Shown: piece after piece, positions 17,904 to 25,347 of the stretch | How the letters are laid out: every line of letters begins with the position of its first letter | Position numbering within the stretch: the stretch's first letter is position 1 | Assembly: GCA_017962375.1 (NCBI GenBank) | Contig: JAGCVJ010000016.1 | Span: 51,568-115,567 of the forward strand | DNA from: Bacteroidales bacterium | GTDB lineage: Bacteria > Bacteroidota > Bacteroidia > Bacteroidales > UBA932 | DNA: 64,000 nt | Reading direction: 5' to 3' | Translations under genes and position numbers: made by a program | Notes under the pieces: model-generated | Databases searched by the model: none | Told to the model about the DNA's origin: nothing | What the model saw: the letters and a program-made list of their open reading frames with translations, nothing else

Positions 17904-17984
17904 TCTAAAATAATTAATGGTGGGTTATTTTTAAGTGACTGAAAAGCAAGAGAAATAATAGGTTATTATAGTTTAGTTTCATAC

Positions 17985-18019
17985 GTATTGTTTTTTCCAG
18001 GTATAAATATAAACAATAC
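17985..18019. repeat. Inverted repeat in the AT-rich patch
   Basis: GTATTGTTT at 17985-17993 is the exact reverse complement of AAACAATAC at 18011-18019, with 17 bases between. It could form a weak hairpin or bind a dimeric protein upstream of the orphan membrane-protein gene. The rest of 17904-18035 holds nothing else recognisable. Confidence 0.4.
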
Positions 18020-18035
18020 AAGAAGATAAAACAAC

Positions 18036-18069
18036 AAAAAAGCAGCAAATGTAAAATACAGATGCTGCT
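18036..18069 (-). terminator. Rho-independent terminator of the iorA operon
   Basis: On the minus strand AGCAGCA pairs with TGCTGCT across 15 bases (the loop can itself pair TGTA with TACA), followed by TTTTT. It lies about 70 bases after the CoA-transferase stop; the spacer contains a simple repeat of the type TTGTTGTG (plus strand 18098-18119). Confidence 0.75.
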
Positions 18070-18137
18070 GTGTTGATTCAGTATTATTGTTATTGGGTTG
18101 TTGTGTTGTTGTGTTGTTGATGAATAATGTAGCTGAA

Positions 18138-19442
18138 TTATGGTTTAAGTCGCAAAAAGCTGTAACCGAAGCGCTTTACTGCGGCCTTCTCGAGTTCTTC
18201 ACGAGCATCAGGATGAGCAATGGCAATGAGGGCCTTGGCTCTTTCTGCCAGGTCTTTGTTCCTAAGATAGGCAATACCCCATTCTGTTGCAATGTACTGA
18301 GCCTGGAACCTGGTGGTAACAACACCGGCGCCAGGAGTGAGAGTAGGGACAATCTTACTTTTGCCTTTGCTGGTTGCAGCAGGGAGGGCGATGAAGGTCT
18401 TGCCGCCTTCAGAGAGAGCACCTCCGTACATGAAGTCGTACTGTCCGCCGACGCTGGAGAAGATCTTTTCTCCGATACTGTCTGCGCAGATCTGGCCCGT
18501 AAGGTCAATCTCGAGGGCGGAGTTGATAGCCATCACCTTAGGGTTCTGGCGGATAATCTGAGGATCGTTGGTAAGAGCCACATCGTAGAACTCCACATCC
18601 TTGTTGTAATGCAGGAATTCGTACATATGCTTGCTTCCAAGAGCCAGTGAAGCAACGCCTTTTCCAGGGCGGAACTTCTTTAGGGTGTTGTCTATAACTC
18701 CCTCTTCCATAAGCCTTACCACGCCGTCTGTCATAGCCTCTGTATGAAGGCCCAGATGCTTGTGGTGCTTGATTGCGTTCAGCACGGCGTTAGGAATGCC
18801 GCCCACGCCAATCTGGAGGGTGGCCCCGTCAGGAATCTCAGCGGCAATGTTGTTTCCTATGGCTCTCTCGATTTCAGTAGGTTCGCCGAATTCCATGGCA
18901 ACAGGAGGAATGTCGCATTCCACTGCGGCGTGAATCTTGGAAACGTGAATGAGGGCTCCTCCGTACAGGTAAGGAATGCTCTTGTTTACCTGGGCAACCA
19001 CATAGTCAGCGCTTTCAACGGCAGAAACAGCAAGGTCTGCCGAAATGCCGTAGCTGCAGAATCCGTTTTCATCAGGAAGCGAACAGTTGATAAATGCAAC
19101 ATTTACAGGAAGCTGCTTAGAGCGGAAGAGGAAAGGAATCTCTCCCAGGAAAGCCGGAATAACGCTTCCGTAGCCATCAGCAACCCACTGCCTCTGGTCT
19201 GCGCACAGGAAGAGGCTCCTCACGATGAAAGAGTCTCTGTATTCTTCCTTGCAGAAAGGAGCTACACCCCTTGGAATGCAGAATGCGCTGTAAACCTTAA
19301 CATCGCGGAGTTCTCTCCACCTGTCAGCCAAGGCTTGCTGAAGCACTTCAGGAACAGCCGTTGATCCCTGGAAATAAACTCCGTCTCCGCTCTTTACGCA
19401 CTGGACGGCCTCGGCAGGAGTTACATATTTGATATCAGCCAT
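18138..19442 (-). CDS. Acetyl-CoA hydrolase/4-hydroxybutyrate-type CoA transferase
   Basis: Family I CoA-transferase of the cat/acetyl-CoA hydrolase type, moving CoA between acyl groups and acetate. The 434-residue protein has the oxyanion loop IGVGGIPNAVLNAI near 220 and the HTEAMTDGVVRLMEEGVI segment near 240 whose Glu forms the acyl-enzyme intermediate in relatives, plus ATSKGKSKIVPTLTPGAGVVTTR near 360. I use ATG 19442 (MADIKYVTPAEA) because the longer frame would overlap the aminotransferase. As last gene after iorA-iorB-aminotransferase it probably turns arylacetyl-CoA into free arylacetate plus acetyl-CoA; this substrate is inferred only from context. Confidence 0.87.
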   Translation of the reverse strand: MADIKYVTPAEAVQCVKSGDGVYFQGSTAVPEVLQQALADRWRELRDVKVYSAFCIPRGVAPFCKEEYRDSFIVRSLFLCADQRQWVADGYGSVIPAFLGEIPFLFRSKQLPVNVAFINCSLPDENGFCSYGISADLAVSAVESADYVVAQVNKSIPYLYGGALIHVSKIHAAVECDIPPVAMEFGEPTEIERAIGNNIAAEIPDGATLQIGVGGIPNAVLNAIKHHKHLGLHTEAMTDGVVRLMEEGVIDNTLKKFRPGKGVASLALGSKHMYEFLHYNKDVEFYDVALTNDPQIIRQNPKVMAINSALEIDLTGQICADSIGEKIFSSVGGQYDFMYGGALSEGGKTFIALPAATSKGKSKIVPTLTPGAGVVTTRFQAQYIATEWGIAYLRNKDLAERAKALIAIAHPDAREELEKAAVKRFGYSFLRLKP

Positions 19443-19446
19443 CTGT

Positions 19447-20769
19447 TTAAGCTTGCTTTTCTTTCTGAATCTGTTCAAACATGCCGAGCCTCTTGTCCAT
19501 TTCCTCAAAGTGCTTGTCAGAACTCAGCCTTGAAACACAAGCTCTTATGCCGTTCTGTGCACTGCCGGTGGAGTTGAGGGAGATGGCTGTGATTCCGCAA
19601 CGAGTAAGGTCGAACATAAGCTCAGAGCAGCTCATGTTCTTGTATCCTATGGTGTAGAAGAATCCGTCTCCAACCTTGCGGTCAAGATCCTTGTCGTACA
19701 CGATATGGAAACCGTGCCTTTCGAAAATCTCCTTGGAGCGGAAAGCCCTCTGCCCGTATTTTGCCATTTCGGAAATGAAGTCGATCTTGCCGTCGGCAGC
19801 TCCGCCAAGCAATGCGGCGTAGGCGTACTGCGCTGAGTGAGAAACACCTGTAGACGCCGCATACAAATAGGTGAGTACAAAGTTGTCTCCCATTCTGCCC
19901 AGGCCGTACTTTTCCCTGAGAGCAGGATATTCGCGATAATAAAGCTTAGGAGAGAAGCAGGCAACGCCGATTCTTTCTCCGGCGTAGCTGAATATCTTGG
20001 AAGAAGACATCATTATGACATAGTTGTCTGTATATCTGGCAACTGAAGGCTGGAACGGCGGCTCGTAAGGCTTGGAGAAATCCTGGCGGAAATCCATGCA
20101 GAAATAAGCCAGGTCTTCCAGAACCACAACATCGTATATGGTAGCCAGTTCACCGATTGTCTTTAGCTCGTCTTCAGTCAAGCACATCCAGGTAGGATTA
20201 TTAGGGTTTGAATACAGGACAGCGGCTATATTGCCCTTGCTCATATACTCTTCCAGTTTTCCGCGGAGTTTCTCTGCACGGAATTCATAGATGTCAAACG
20301 CCTCCCGCTTGATTCCCTGAATCTTAGCCTGAAGCATGTTAGGGGAGAAGCCTGGATTGATGTAGAGAATAGTGTCCTTTTCCGGATTGAGCTGTGAGCA
20401 TTCCAGAATGAGGTTCATGCTGCTTTGCATGGAGCCCACGGTAGGAACTATGCATTCAGGCTCTATGTCCACGTCAGCAAAAGCCTTGAGGAATTTTGAG
20501 GCGTTCTGCTTGAGAAGCGGAATTCCTCCCATTGGCGGATATTCGTGAGCAATGTTGCTGTCCAGAGCCTTCTTCTGGGCTTCAAGGCCGACAGGGCAGG
20601 CCAGAATGCCAGGAACACCGATTTCCAGATGGATGAAACGCATGTTGTTGATTTCCTCCAGCTTGTTTGCCACAGCCTGGCACTGGCGAATGGTGGCTTG
20701 AGATATGTCAGATATGTCCATTTTTGCCAACACGTCCTTCACGACGCTGGCGGCGATAGGTCTTTCCAT
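19447..20769 (-). CDS. Class I/II PLP-dependent aminotransferase (probably aromatic amino acid)
   Basis: Fold-type I aminotransferase of 440 residues. Substrate/PLP motifs are YSNPNNPTWMCLT (near 190), LEDLAYFCMD (the Asp and Tyr contacting PLP) and the Schiff-base lysine in MSSSKIFSYAGERIG near 255. It lies 4 bases after iorB and 4 bases before the CoA-transferase gene. In this setting it would make aryl- or branched-chain 2-oxoacids for the oxidoreductase; aromatic amino acids are favoured because IorAB is usually arylpyruvate specific. The exact donor is not visible in the sequence. Confidence 0.88.
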   Translation of the reverse strand: MERPIAASVVKDVLAKMDISDISQATIRQCQAVANKLEEINNMRFIHLEIGVPGILACPVGLEAQKKALDSNIAHEYPPMGGIPLLKQNASKFLKAFADVDIEPECIVPTVGSMQSSMNLILECSQLNPEKDTILYINPGFSPNMLQAKIQGIKREAFDIYEFRAEKLRGKLEEYMSKGNIAAVLYSNPNNPTWMCLTEDELKTIGELATIYDVVVLEDLAYFCMDFRQDFSKPYEPPFQPSVARYTDNYVIMMSSSKIFSYAGERIGVACFSPKLYYREYPALREKYGLGRMGDNFVLTYLYAASTGVSHSAQYAYAALLGGAADGKIDFISEMAKYGQRAFRSKEIFERHGFHIVYDKDLDRKVGDGFFYTIGYKNMSCSELMFDLTRCGITAISLNSTGSAQNGIRACVSRLSSDKHFEEMDKRLGMFEQIQKEKQA

Positions 20770-20773
20770 AATA

Positions 20774-21355
20774 CTACTTTTTATTTGCTATTTCATAACC
20801 GGCTTCAAAAGCCTTGATATTGTCTTCCACGATTTTCTCACCCTTGCGGGCAAAAACGTTGCGGATACCTTCCTTCAGGTTCTCCACATCCAGTATCTCA
20901 ATGTATTTTGCAGCAGCACCCAACAGAGCCATATTTGATGAGCGAGGAGCACCGCAGTCCTTTGCAATCTGGTCAGAATCAAAGGAAATCACATTTGCCT
21001 CGCGATGCAGATCCCATTCAATTGCTGAAGTTTCAGGATAGGAAGGAATGTTGATGAACGGAGCGCTGTTGGTGATGATCCAGCCGTCTTTCTTCAAATA
21101 AGGCAGATAGCGGAGAGCCTCCATAGGCTCCATCGAGATTATGATTTCACACTCTCCTTTGGGAATCAGATCTGAGTATATAGGGTCGGAGGAGAGCCTG
21201 AGATTGCTCTGGACATCTCCGCCCCTCTGGCTCATGCCGTGAACCTCGGCCTGCTTCAGATAGAGGGAGTTCTTGATTGCGGCCCAGCCAATTACGGTGG
21301 CTATGGAAAGGATTCCCTGGCCGCCCACTCCTGACAATATGATATCTTTCTTCAT
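20774..21355 (-). CDS. iorB: Indolepyruvate ferredoxin oxidoreductase, beta subunit
   Basis: Gamma-type 2-oxoacid:ferredoxin oxidoreductase chain of 193 residues that pairs with IorA to convert arylpyruvates into arylacetyl-CoA, CO2 and reduced ferredoxin. The glycine-rich opening ILSGVGGQGILSIATVIGWAA at the N-terminus is diagnostic, followed by AEVHGMSQRGGDVQSNLR, matching the family motif. The gene is 2 bases downstream of iorA. Length is normal for IorB. Confidence 0.93.
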   Translation of the reverse strand: MKKDIILSGVGGQGILSIATVIGWAAIKNSLYLKQAEVHGMSQRGGDVQSNLRLSSDPIYSDLIPKGECEIIISMEPMEALRYLPYLKKDGWIITNSAPFINIPSYPETSAIEWDLHREANVISFDSDQIAKDCGAPRSSNMALLGAAAKYIEILDVENLKEGIRNVFARKGEKIVEDNIKAFEAGYEIANKK

Positions 21356-21357
21356 AA

Positions 21358-22941
21358 CTACTGCTTTTTAAGATGACGTTTGGCTGTCTGGATGCATTCC
21401 CTGCGGCAAACCACTACAGACACTCCCTGATAATCAATTTCTTCCTTGATAACCCTCTCCATTTCCTCGTAGTTCTTAGGAAGCGGGATTATGAGCCTTA
21501 TGTGCTCTTTTGGAACACCGATGCCCATGCAGATATTCTCGATTCTGCCGAACGCCGCGCTGTCCTGGCCTCCGGTCATTCCCGTTGTCAGGTTGTCTGA
21601 TATGCAGACGGTGATGTTGGCATTCATGTTAACCGCATCCAGAAGGCCGGTCATTCCGCTATGGGTGAAGGTGGAGTCTCCTATTACAGCAATTGAAGGA
21701 TTAACTCCGCTCTCTGATGCGCCAATTGCCATTGTGATGGAAGCGCCCATATCTACGCAACTGTTAATTGCGTGGAACGGAGCAAGATAGCCTAGAGTGT
21801 AGCAACCTATATCGCTGAAGACTCTGGCAGTAGGATAATTCTTGACAACTCGGTTGAGAGCAGTGTAGAAGTCTCTATGGCCGCAGCCCATGCAGAGTGC
21901 GGGCGGACGAGGAACGGCAACTTCGCTCTTTGTGCAAGCCTCTTTTTCAGGCATTCCCAGAGCTTTCCTTAAAACGTCAGGAGTAAGCTCCCCGGTGCGA
22001 GGAAGAGTGCCGTCCAGCCTTCCCTTGATCTGGGTTCCGGTAGGAAGATAGCCTCTGAGAGCCTTTTCCAGAAGCGGCTGGCCTTCTTCCACAACCAGAA
22101 TGCTCTCGCACATTTGGGCCAGAGCCTGAACCTGCTTCCTGGAAACAGGATAGCGGGTTACCTTGAGAGTAGGGAAGTTAGGCTTTGAAGAGAAGTTCTC
22201 CATCAGGTAGTTCCATCCGATTCCGCAGGCAATCACTCCCATAGGGGCCTTGCCTTCGGTCAGGACATTTCCTTCGGCGGAATCTTCCTCATACTGATCG
22301 AGCTGCTTGATAACCTTCTCGTTCCTGAGCCTTGCCACTGCCGGCAGAAGCACCCATCTCTTCTGGTCCTCAGGGAACCGGAGCAGGTTTTCTCGTCTCA
22401 TCGGCGATGTCTGTACAACTGCCCTTGAGTGAGCCATTCTGGTGGTGAGCCTCATAAGGACTGTGGTGTGATACTTTTCTGAATAGTCAAAAGCCTCACG
22501 AACCATGTCGTAGGCTTCCTGTTGACTAGATGGTTCAAAGCAAGGAACCATAGCGAACTCGGCATAGAACCTGGAATCCTGTTCGTTCTGGGATGAATGC
22601 ATTGAAGGGTCGTCGCAGGCAACAACCACAAGTCCTCCGCTGGCTCCGGTCATTCCGGAATTGACGAAGGCATCTGCGCACACGTTCATTCCCACGTGTT
22701 TCATGCAGACCATTGCTCTTTTGCCGGCGTAAGAAGCTCCGAGCGCTGCTTCCATAGCCGTTTTCTCGTTGCAGCTCCACTGGCAGTGGACTTTTCTCTC
22801 TCTTGCCAGAGGGCTGCCCTGGATATACTCCGTAATCTCAGTTGACGGAGTGCCGGGATAGGCATAAACGCCAGAGAGCCCCGCATGCAGGGCTCCCAGT
22901 GCCAGAGCCTCGTCTCCCAGCAATAAAGTTTTTTCAGGCAT
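21358..22941 (-). CDS. iorA: Indolepyruvate ferredoxin oxidoreductase, alpha subunit, without ferredoxin domain
   Basis: Thiamine-diphosphate subunit of arylpyruvate:ferredoxin oxidoreductase. The 527 residues hold the N-terminal pyrimidine-binding domain (YAYPGTPSTEITEYI near 28), a middle transketolase-like domain, and a TPP-binding domain with CMGCGHRDFYTAL near 353 and IGDSTFTHSGMTGLLDAVN...SDNLTTGMTGGQ near 425-460. Archaeal IorA continues into a two-cluster ferredoxin domain with eight cysteines; here the protein stops at CRRECIQTAKRHLKKQ, with no CxxCxxCxxxCP motif. An external ferredoxin must take electrons directly. First gene of the four-gene operon, with a well-spaced promoter at 22980-23010. 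Confidence 0.92.
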   Translation of the reverse strand: MPEKTLLLGDEALALGALHAGLSGVYAYPGTPSTEITEYIQGSPLARERKVHCQWSCNEKTAMEAALGASYAGKRAMVCMKHVGMNVCADAFVNSGMTGASGGLVVVACDDPSMHSSQNEQDSRFYAEFAMVPCFEPSSQQEAYDMVREAFDYSEKYHTTVLMRLTTRMAHSRAVVQTSPMRRENLLRFPEDQKRWVLLPAVARLRNEKVIKQLDQYEEDSAEGNVLTEGKAPMGVIACGIGWNYLMENFSSKPNFPTLKVTRYPVSRKQVQALAQMCESILVVEEGQPLLEKALRGYLPTGTQIKGRLDGTLPRTGELTPDVLRKALGMPEKEACTKSEVAVPRPPALCMGCGHRDFYTALNRVVKNYPTARVFSDIGCYTLGYLAPFHAINSCVDMGASITMAIGASESGVNPSIAVIGDSTFTHSGMTGLLDAVNMNANITVCISDNLTTGMTGGQDSAAFGRIENICMGIGVPKEHIRLIIPLPKNYEEMERVIKEEIDYQGVSVVVCRRECIQTAKRHLKKQ

Positions 22942-22979
22942 ATCTGTAAATGTAAATTAATAACTCAATTACTGAGGTA

Positions 22980-23010
22980 CGAATTTAAACATTTATCTTG
23001 AAATTTCAAA
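22980..23010 (-). promoter_or_regulatory. Bacteroidota-type promoter of the iorA operon
   Basis: On the minus strand TTTG (plus 23007-23010) is followed after exactly 19 bases by TAAATTCG (plus 22980-22987), close to TAnnTTTG. It lies 39 bases upstream of the iorA start. Confidence 0.65.
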
Positions 23011-23066
23011 ACTTTATTCTAAAAAGACAAAAGAGGCTGTTTTATGTTACAATTTGTAATTAAGAC

Positions 23067-23600
23067 CTATTTTTCTGCAAGGGCTTCCTCGTAGATCTTT
23101 CGCTGAGAATAGAACACTCCCTCAAATTCTTCCTCAATGTCGTCTACCATCCAGTCTTCTCCGTTGTATTTGAGGATGAGTTTTACACGGTCGTAATTCT
23201 CCTGGTCGTCGAAAGCCTTAACCTTAACGTAGGCAACGGCTGTATGGGCGTTGATGTCTTCAGCCTTTTCGAAGAGGAATGATGGGTTGTGGGCGTCCTG
23301 AGCCATCAGCCAGTGGTCGTGGTCGATGTAGAGGTAGCCGGTTTGATTCTCCTTATTGTAAACTTTATCCTGAAGCTCCAAAAACTCAGGAGTGCAGTAC
23401 TTCTTGTCTACATCTTCACCTGAGCCAAGGGCGTCAGTATAGATGTCATTGATACGGGCCTCAATGTATTCCTGACTCTGGACTTCAGTTGGAGCCTCTG
23501 GAACTTCAGGTTTTTCGTTATCGTTCTTGTTCTTGTCGTCTTTGCAGGATACGGCCAAAATCATAACAGCGGCACCCAGGGCAAGCAAAAATTTCTTCAT
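23067..23600 (-). CDS. Putative lipoprotein, unknown function
   Basis: A 177-residue predicted lipoprotein: MKKFLLALGAAVMILAVSC ends in a lipobox with Cys19, followed by a Lys/Asp/Asn-rich linker. The mature part has an aspect of a small DUF3828-like alpha/beta fold: helix IEARINDIYTDAL, then tyrosine-rich strands (YLYIDHDHWLMAQD), VAYVKVKAFDDQ and VKLILKYNGEDWMVDDIEEEF. I use the ATG at 23600; an in-frame start at 23612 would overlap the upstream stop. It lies 4 bases after another lipoprotein gene. The pattern resembles the lipoprotein at 28750-29283 (same domain layout), so they may be paralogues. Confidence 0.75.
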   Translation of the reverse strand: MKKFLLALGAAVMILAVSCKDDKNKNDNEKPEVPEAPTEVQSQEYIEARINDIYTDALGSGEDVDKKYCTPEFLELQDKVYNKENQTGYLYIDHDHWLMAQDAHNPSFLFEKAEDINAHTAVAYVKVKAFDDQENYDRVKLILKYNGEDWMVDDIEEEFEGVFYSQRKIYEEALAEK

Positions 23601-23604
23601 GGCG

Positions 23605-24276
23605 CTATTCAAAATAAGTAATGGTTCTCTTTTCTATTTTCACGTCTTCTCCTTGGTTGTCAAAGACTTTCCTCTCGATCCAGTTTCCGTGGCTGTCCCA
23701 ATTTGTAACGATGTATCTTTCAACTATGCAGTTGAGAATGTCCTCGTCGCAAATCATATATTCCATATTGTCCTTGTACTTCTCATCCAGCTGAGGAGTC
23801 CACACGAGTTTCGCCTGGAACTGTGCTATACGGTCTCCGTTGGCATCATATACATAATAATGAGGAGAATAAGCTGGTCCCAGATCTGATGGGTTAATCT
23901 TCTCTTCTATTATATATTTGCCATCGTATTTCAATTCGATGAAGCCCTCAATGCCGAATGAATTCAGCCTTCCCTGATCATCGATCTTGATTGTAGACTC
24001 ATTATCTGTCAATTCGTTCAGTTCCAGATAATCCTTGTCTGCGTTCAGCATCTGAAGATTCATTCCCTTTTCGTCAAATTCAAGCAATTCGGAAAGGGAA
24101 CCGTCAGGCAATTCAAACTGGATGGTCTTTACAGGACCGTAAACATCAAAGTAGGAACGGAATCCGACCGGGGCTTCCTGCTTCTTGACAGAAGGCGCAG
24201 CATTCTCAGAAGCGTTGTTGCAGCCCAATGCAATCAGGGATGCAGCAAAAAGCGGAAGTAATCTGAAAGCCTTCAT
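23605..24276 (-). CDS. Putative lipoprotein with RHS/YD-like strands, unknown function
   Basis: A 223-residue exported lipoprotein (signal ending IALGC, Cys19). The mature protein is rich in beta strands of the kind seen in small Bacteroidota surface proteins: VYGPVKTIQFELPDG, LLEFDEKGMNLQM, HYYVYDANGDRIAQFQ, NWDSHGNWIERKVFDNQGE. The last two repeat the D-x-x-G-N-W pattern found in wall-associated YD-type repeats. It is 3 bases downstream of the deoxyhypusine-synthase-like gene and 4 bases upstream of the next lipoprotein gene, so all three may be one transcript. Confidence 0.75.
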   Translation of the reverse strand: MKAFRLLPLFAASLIALGCNNASENAAPSVKKQEAPVGFRSYFDVYGPVKTIQFELPDGSLSELLEFDEKGMNLQMLNADKDYLELNELTDNESTIKIDDQGRLNSFGIEGFIELKYDGKYIIEEKINPSDLGPAYSPHYYVYDANGDRIAQFQAKLVWTPQLDEKYKDNMEYMICDEDILNCIVERYIVTNWDSHGNWIERKVFDNQGEDVKIEKRTITYFE

Positions 24277-24279
24277 ACT

Positions 24280-25263
24280 TTACCAGCCAAGTATATGGGC
24301 AAACATCAGAGGAGCAACAATAGTTGCATCGCTTTCAACGATGAACTTAGGGCATTCAGGAGAGAGCTTGCCCCAGGTGATCTTCTCGTTTGGAACTGCT
24401 CCGGAATATGATCCGTATGAAGTGGTGGAGTCTGAAATCTGGCAGAAATACTGCCACAGCATTGTGCCCTTCCACTGAAGGTCCTGTTCCATCATAGGAA
24501 CGCAGCAGATAGGGAAGTCGCCTGCTGTACCGCCGCCGATCTGGAAGAATCCCGTTCCACGGTCGATGCCAGGACGGTTGTTGGCCTTGTACCAGTCAAC
24601 AAGATGCATCATAGTCTCGATGCCGCCCTTTACCAGATGAACGTCAAATTCTCCCCTGATGCAGTGAGCCGTGAAGATATTTCCGGTGGTGGAGTCTTCC
24701 CAGGCAGGAACTATGATAGGGATGTTCTTCTCGCAGGCTGCCAGAACCCAACTGTCCTTTGGATCTATCTCATAGTACTGCTCCAGAACGCCGCTGCGGA
24801 TTACCTTGTACATGAACTCGTAAGGGAAAAGCCTCTCGCCTTTTGCGGCGGAATCTTTCCAGGCGTCAACCAGATGGTCTTCCAGCCTTCTGAAAGCCTC
24901 TTCCTCCGGTATGCAGGTGTCGGTGACACGGTTCAGGTGGTTGTCCAGCAGCTCCTGCTCGTCCTGAGGGGTGAGATCTCTGTAGTTAGGCACTCTCTTG
25001 TAATGCGAGTGGGCTACCAGATTCATAATGTCCTCTTCCAGGTTGTTGGCTGAGCAGCAAACAATTGCAAACTTGTCCTGGCGGATCATCTCTGCCAGTG
25101 AAAGTCCGAGTTCGGCCGTGCTCATTGCGCCGGCCATTGCAAGCATCATCTTTCCGCCTTCTGCCAGAAGCTGTTCGTAAGCCTTGATGGCGTCAACCAT
25201 AGCGGCTGAGTTGAAATGACGATAATGATGATCAATGAACTGAGTGATAGGTCCTTTTGCCAT
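24280..25263 (-). CDS. Deoxyhypusine synthase-like protein lacking the catalytic lysine
   Basis: A 327-residue member of the deoxyhypusine/homospermidine synthase family (NAD-dependent transfer of an aminobutyl group from spermidine). NAD-site blocks are visible: MAGAMSTAELGLSLAEMIRQ near 42-61, VCCSANNLEEDIMN near 69, PAWEDSTTGNIFTAH near 190, and YSGAVPNEKITWGKL plus VESDATIVAPLM near the end. Where true enzymes have GGGxxKHH with the lysine that forms the covalent intermediate, this protein has GGGTAGDFPI, without lysine. Bacteria also lack eIF5A. Its reaction is therefore unknown. It is divergent from lysA with an 84-base shared promoter region. Confidence 0.87.
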   Translation of the reverse strand: MAKGPITQFIDHHYRHFNSAAMVDAIKAYEQLLAEGGKMMLAMAGAMSTAELGLSLAEMIRQDKFAIVCCSANNLEEDIMNLVAHSHYKRVPNYRDLTPQDEQELLDNHLNRVTDTCIPEEEAFRRLEDHLVDAWKDSAAKGERLFPYEFMYKVIRSGVLEQYYEIDPKDSWVLAACEKNIPIIVPAWEDSTTGNIFTAHCIRGEFDVHLVKGGIETMMHLVDWYKANNRPGIDRGTGFFQIGGGTAGDFPICCVPMMEQDLQWKGTMLWQYFCQISDSTTSYGSYSGAVPNEKITWGKLSPECPKFIVESDATIVAPLMFAHILGW

Positions 25264-25296
25264 AATTCTCTAATTTTGATAAAACTAATTAATGCA

Positions 25297-25304
25297 CAAA
25301 TTTA
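25297..25304 (-). promoter_or_regulatory. Promoter -7 box of the deoxyhypusine synthase-like gene
   Basis: On the minus strand TAAATTTG fits the -7 consensus TAnnTTTG, 33 bases before the start codon. It lies only 12 bases from the lysA -7 box on the other strand, so the divergent promoters interleave. Confidence 0.5.
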
Positions 25305-25316
25305 ATGAAAAATGCT

Positions 25317-25324
25317 TAGATTTG
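25317..25324 (+). promoter_or_regulatory. Promoter -7 box of lysA; decides the start codon
   Basis: TAGATTTG matches TAnnTTTG. Transcription would begin near 25328-25332, after the first in-frame ATG (25312), so translation should start at ATG 25348. Confidence 0.5.
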
Positions 25325-25347
25325 CACTCATTCAAAAAAGAACTGAA

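Noticed and set aside
18098-18119. TTGTTGTG tandem run as CRISPR or VNTR element
   Set aside because: Only about three short copies of a simple repeat without unique spacers, in the 3' UTR before the terminator.
22988-23066. Terminator after the lipoprotein gene at 23067
   Set aside because: A possible stem with AGCC and a T-run is too short and unbalanced to support.
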